Part shown: positions 61,231 to 64,000 of the stretch, piece after piece
Layout of the letters: each line of letters starts with the position of its first letter
Numbering within the stretch: position 1 is the stretch's first letter
From: Pseudomonadota bacterium
GTDB taxonomy: Bacteria > Pseudomonadota > Alphaproteobacteria > Rhizobiales > Devosiaceae
Direction: 5' to 3'
Assembly: GCA_023388175.1 (NCBI GenBank)
Contig: JAEWGT010000005.1
Span: 1 to 64,000, forward strand
Length of the DNA: 64,000 bases
Program-made: the position numbers and the translations under genes
The notes under the pieces: model-generated
Told to the model about the DNA's origin: nothing
What the model saw: the letters and a program-made list of their open reading frames with translations, nothing else
Database searches by the model: none

Positions 61231-62649
61231 TCAGCCTGGATTGTGCTTGTTCCAGATAGACTGGTCGATCTTGCCGCTGAGTTCGGGATAGTCCGCGGCA
61301 TGAAAGACCGGCTCATGGCCTGCCTGACGCTGCGCCCTGTAATCGCGCGTCAGTTTCACCACCGTACCGGACAGCAGGACGATGGCGATGAGATTGACGC
61401 TGGCCATCAGCCCCATTGACGCGTCGGCTGCATTGAACACAGTCGCCACGCTTTCATAGGCGCCCCAAACCACCATGGACAGAACCCCGATACGCAGGAC
61501 CGTCAGGCCGGGCGTGTTGCCGATCTTGAGAAAGGTCATGGCGTTCTCGGCATAGGAATAATTGCCGATAATGGAGGTGAAAGCGAAGAACAGGATCGCG
61601 ATGGCGATGAAATACTGCCCCGCCCCGCCAATATGGACGCTCATCGCCGCCTGCGTCAGGGGCGTGCCGGTGAGCTCACTGCCCGGCACCATGACGCCGG
61701 AGAGGAGGATCATCAGGGCGGTTGCAGTACAGATGAGGATCGTGTCGATGAATACGCCCAGCGCCTGCACGAACCCCTGCGACGATGGGTGATGCGGGTC
61801 GGGCGTCGCAACGGCAGCGATATTGGGCGCCGAGCCCATGCCCGCCTCGTTGGAGAAAAGGCCACGCTTGACGCCGTTGAGCAGCGCCCCGGCAATGCCG
61901 CCGCCTGCTGCATCGAGCCCAAAGGCCGATTGCACGATCTGGCCCAGCAAGCCCGGCACTTCCCCGATATTGATGGCGACGACATAGAGGGCGACGAGCA
62001 GGTAGATGACCGCCATGAACGGCACGATGATCTCGGCCACGCGCGCGATCTGCCTGATGCCGCCGAAAATCACGATCCCGGTCAGCACTGCCAGCGCCAG
62101 TCCAACCCAGAGCTTGTCGAAGCCGAAGGCGCCCTGAAAGGCGTCGGCTATGGAATTGGCCTGAACGGCGTTGAAGACCAACCCGAAGGCCAGGATCAGG
62201 CAGACCGAAAAGATCGCACCCGCCCAAGGGGCATTGAGACCCCTGGCAATGTAAAAGGCCGGACCACCGCGATATTCGCCCTTGTCGTTCCGCGTCTTGT
62301 AGAGCTGGGCCAGCGTGGATTCCGAATAGGCCGTCGCCATGCCGACCAGCGCCACCATCCACATCCAGAAGATTGCGCCGGGCCCGCCGAGATAGAGCGC
62401 GACCGCCACACCGGCCAGATTGCCGGTGCCCACGCGCGAGGCGAGCGAGGTGCAGAGCGCCTGAAACGGGGTAATGCCGGCGCTGTCATTGCGCTTGCCG
62501 CCCATCACCGCACGGAACATTTCCGGGAAATTCACGATCTGGATGAAACCCAGCCGCACCGTGAAAAACAGCCCCACAGCCAGCAGGCCATAGATGAGGA
62601 TATAGCCCCAGAAGATATCGTTGAGAAAGTTGATGATCGGATCAAGCAT
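61231..62649 (-). CDS. Sodium:alanine symporter (AGCS family)
   Basis: A 472-residue inner-membrane symporter with about eleven helices. GNLAGVAVALYLGGPGAIFWMWMVALVGMATAYSESTLAQLYK near residue 76 is the AGCS signature, and GLFSNEAGMGSAPN near 265 is also conserved. Imports alanine or glycine with sodium. No regulatory element was recognised in the 147 bases upstream. Confidence 0.95.
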   Translation of the reverse strand: MLDPIINFLNDIFWGYILIYGLLAVGLFFTVRLGFIQIVNFPEMFRAVMGGKRNDSAGITPFQALCTSLASRVGTGNLAGVAVALYLGGPGAIFWMWMVALVGMATAYSESTLAQLYKTRNDKGEYRGGPAFYIARGLNAPWAGAIFSVCLILAFGLVFNAVQANSIADAFQGAFGFDKLWVGLALAVLTGIVIFGGIRQIARVAEIIVPFMAVIYLLVALYVVAINIGEVPGLLGQIVQSAFGLDAAGGGIAGALLNGVKRGLFSNEAGMGSAPNIAAVATPDPHHPSSQGFVQALGVFIDTILICTATALMILLSGVMVPGSELTGTPLTQAAMSVHIGGAGQYFIAIAILFFAFTSIIGNYSYAENAMTFLKIGNTPGLTVLRIGVLSMVVWGAYESVATVFNAADASMGLMASVNLIAIVLLSGTVVKLTRDYRAQRQAGHEPVFHAADYPELSGKIDQSIWNKHNPG

Positions 62650-62796
62650 GGCCCATTGCCTTTCATGCGTGGACGATTGATCGGCACGTCACGCCGCGTC
62701 CGGGGCCATAATCCGCTTCAAGCCGGCAAACGAGTCTGCGCCCTGCCGCGACCATTCGATCCGATCCCAGATCGGACATCTCGGCAAGGGGAAAAA

Positions 62797-63621
62797 TCAG
62801 GCGCTTGGGAAGTCGGGCAGCGCCTGCGCCAGTACGCCACCCAGCCGCAGCGGCGCCACATATCGCGCCAGCCCGGAGCGCGGGTCGGTTTCCACGGCAA
62901 TACCGCAAACCGTGGCCTCGCCCTCGGCCGGGGTGAAACGTCCATTGGGGATGCCGGTGAGGAACCGGTTGAGCGGCTCTTCGGTATCGGTGCCGATAAT
63001 GGAGTCGAAGTCCCCGCACATGCCGGCATCAGCCTGAAAGGCGGTGCCGCCTTTGAGCACACGATGATCGGCGGTGGGGATATGGGTATGGGTTCCCACC
63101 ACAAGGCTCACCCGTCCATCGAGAAAGTGGCCCATGGCCTGAATTTCCGAGGTCGCTTCTGTGTGAAAATCCACGATGATCGCATCGGCGACTTCCCCCA
63201 AAGGCGCGTCGGCAATGGCCGCTTCCACCGCACGAAAGGGGTCGTCGATGGGCGGCATGAACACGCGGCCCAGCGCATTGACCACCAGAACCCGGTGCCC
63301 GTTGCGTCCCTCGACCAGCATCGCCCCGCGCCCCGGCGTGCCGGACGCGTAGTTGATCGGGCGGATCAGGGTCGGCTCACGCTCGATATAGGTCAGCGCC
63401 TCGCGCTGGTCGAAGGCATGATCGCCCAGCGTGACGATGTCCGCACCAGCATCGCGCAGCGCCTGGAAATGGCTTTCGATCAGCCCCTTGCCGTGGCTGG
63501 CATTCTCGCCATTGACCACGACAAAATCGAACTTGTATTGGGCGATGAGGCCTGGAAGGCGTTCCGCCACGGCATCGCGGCCGGCACGGCCCATCACATC
63601 GCCCAGAAACAGAAATCTCAT
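62797..63621 (-). CDS. YmdB-type metallophosphoesterase (2',3'-cyclic nucleotide phosphodiesterase family)
   Basis: A 274-residue calcineurin-like phosphodiesterase: FLFLGDVMGRAGRDAV, VVNGENASHGKG, LGDHAFDQRE, VDFHTEATSE and VGTHTHIPTAD supply the di-metal ligands. The family hydrolyses 2',3'-cAMP in Bacillus and affects RNA turnover. Overlaps the cyclo-ligase gene by four bases. Confidence 0.93.
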   Translation of the reverse strand: MRFLFLGDVMGRAGRDAVAERLPGLIAQYKFDFVVVNGENASHGKGLIESHFQALRDAGADIVTLGDHAFDQREALTYIEREPTLIRPINYASGTPGRGAMLVEGRNGHRVLVVNALGRVFMPPIDDPFRAVEAAIADAPLGEVADAIIVDFHTEATSEIQAMGHFLDGRVSLVVGTHTHIPTADHRVLKGGTAFQADAGMCGDFDSIIGTDTEEPLNRFLTGIPNGRFTPAEGEATVCGIAVETDPRSGLARYVAPLRLGGVLAQALPDFPSA

Positions 63622-64000
63622 GCGGTCTTCTCGAAAAAGCGGACGCCCTGCTCGGTAATCACCGCGTCGAGGGGAATATCGTGGCTCTCGCGCGGGATAT
63701 GCTTCAATTCCTGTGCTGCGAAGGCCAAACCGACCAGCATCGGCTTTTTGCCGATGGCGGCCAGCGTGCGGTCATAATAGCCGCCACCATAGCCGAGCCT
63801 TGTGCCGGCTGCGTCAAAGCCCAGAAGCGGCATCAGCACCAGGTCGGGCTCGGCACGCGGGGCGTGATCGGAAGGCGCCAGCGTACCGAAACCGGCCTCA
63901 TATAGCGGCTGGTCGGCCTCCCAGACTCGCAGATCCAGCGGCGCATCGGCGCCCGCTACAACCGGCAATACCACTTTCTGCCCGCCATCCATCAGCCGGA
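63618..64000 (-). CDS. 5-formyltetrahydrofolate cyclo-ligase (partial, N-terminus outside window)
   Basis: The C-terminal 126 residues of the enzyme that converts 5-formyl- to 5,10-methenyltetrahydrofolate with ATP. DLVLMPLLGFDAAGTRLGYGGGYYDRTL is the conserved substrate and nucleotide-binding block, and GLAFAAQEL the following strand. The frame continues past the window edge (CGG CTG precede the internal ATG at 63992), so that ATG is not the start. Confidence 0.93.
   Translation of the reverse strand, partial: RLMDGGQKVVLPVVAGADAPLDLRVWEADQPLYEAGFGTLAPSDHAPRAEPDLVLMPLLGFDAAGTRLGYGGGYYDRTLAAIGKKPMLVGLAFAAQELKHIPRESHDIPLDAVITEQGVRFFEKTA

Noticed and set aside
61633..63777. 714-codon plus-strand frame opposite the AGCS symporter and phosphodiesterase genes
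   Set aside because: It crosses two well-supported minus-strand genes and shows only the His/Arg/Gly/Asp-rich composition of a complement frame.

Overview
The window is about 64 kb of GC-rich chromosomal DNA from an alphaproteobacterium, most likely of the Hyphomicrobiales (Devosia or a relative; the genus is a guess). The support is the conserved gene order yebC-ruvC-ruvA-ruvB-nudix-ybgC-tolQ-tolR-tolA-tolB, the rpmH-rnpA-yidC-engB block, and dense transport and catabolic operons with four-base ATGA overlaps. No insertion sequence, phage gene or CRISPR array was seen. Several starts were moved inward from the longest reading frame on the basis of ribosome binding sites and family N-termini.

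Layout. 1-760: tail of an unknown gene and a PH-like membrane protein. 1240-13890: a one-direction catabolic operon. It encodes an FGGY sugar kinase, a five-gene branched-chain-amino-acid-type ABC importer, a glycerol-dehydrogenase-like enzyme, an acid-sugar-dehydratase-like enolase-superfamily enzyme, an aldehyde dehydrogenase, a GMC oxidoreductase and a LacI regulator. A perfect 20-bp palindromic operator lies at its head. 14200-16320: a Sel1-repeat secreted protein and an AraC-family regulator.

16370-30731 is the most unusual region. Three tiny tandem genes on the minus strand encode 44-50 residue peptides, each with a textbook double-glycine (C39 peptidase) leader and a short arginine-rich core. 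Divergent to them runs an operon for a TPR/beta-barrel outer-membrane protein, a FecR-domain protein, a CHASE2 adenylate cyclase, an 84-residue membrane stub resembling the N-terminus of NHLP-type secretion adaptors, a C39-peptidase ABC exporter with intact catalytic residues, a second ABC exporter, a stand-alone cyclic-nucleotide-binding protein, a DUF3307-like protein, and a 1018-residue transporter/HEAT/cyclic-nucleotide-binding fusion. Together these look like a cAMP-coupled peptide maturation and export system.

30787-42617: a minus-strand set (flavin hydroxylase, FAH-family hydrolase, extradiol dioxygenase) diverges from a sugar-type ABC importer with a GH3 glycosidase, an HbpS/GlcG-like protein, a 4,5-dihydroxyphthalate-decarboxylase-like protein and a LysR regulator. 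This suggests uptake and breakdown of an aromatic glycoside. 42825-46098: tRNA-Arg(ACG), an orphan sensor kinase and a flavoprotein lacking one redox cysteine. 46185-49411: rpmH-rnpA-yidC-engB. 49412-51709: amidotransferase, small unknown protein, MsrB and fasciclin protein. 52045-58976: Tol-Pal and Ruv genes. The remainder holds a diguanylate cyclase, YebC, a SecD-head-like secreted protein, an AGCS symporter, a YmdB-type phosphodiesterase and a partial 5-formyltetrahydrofolate cyclo-ligase.
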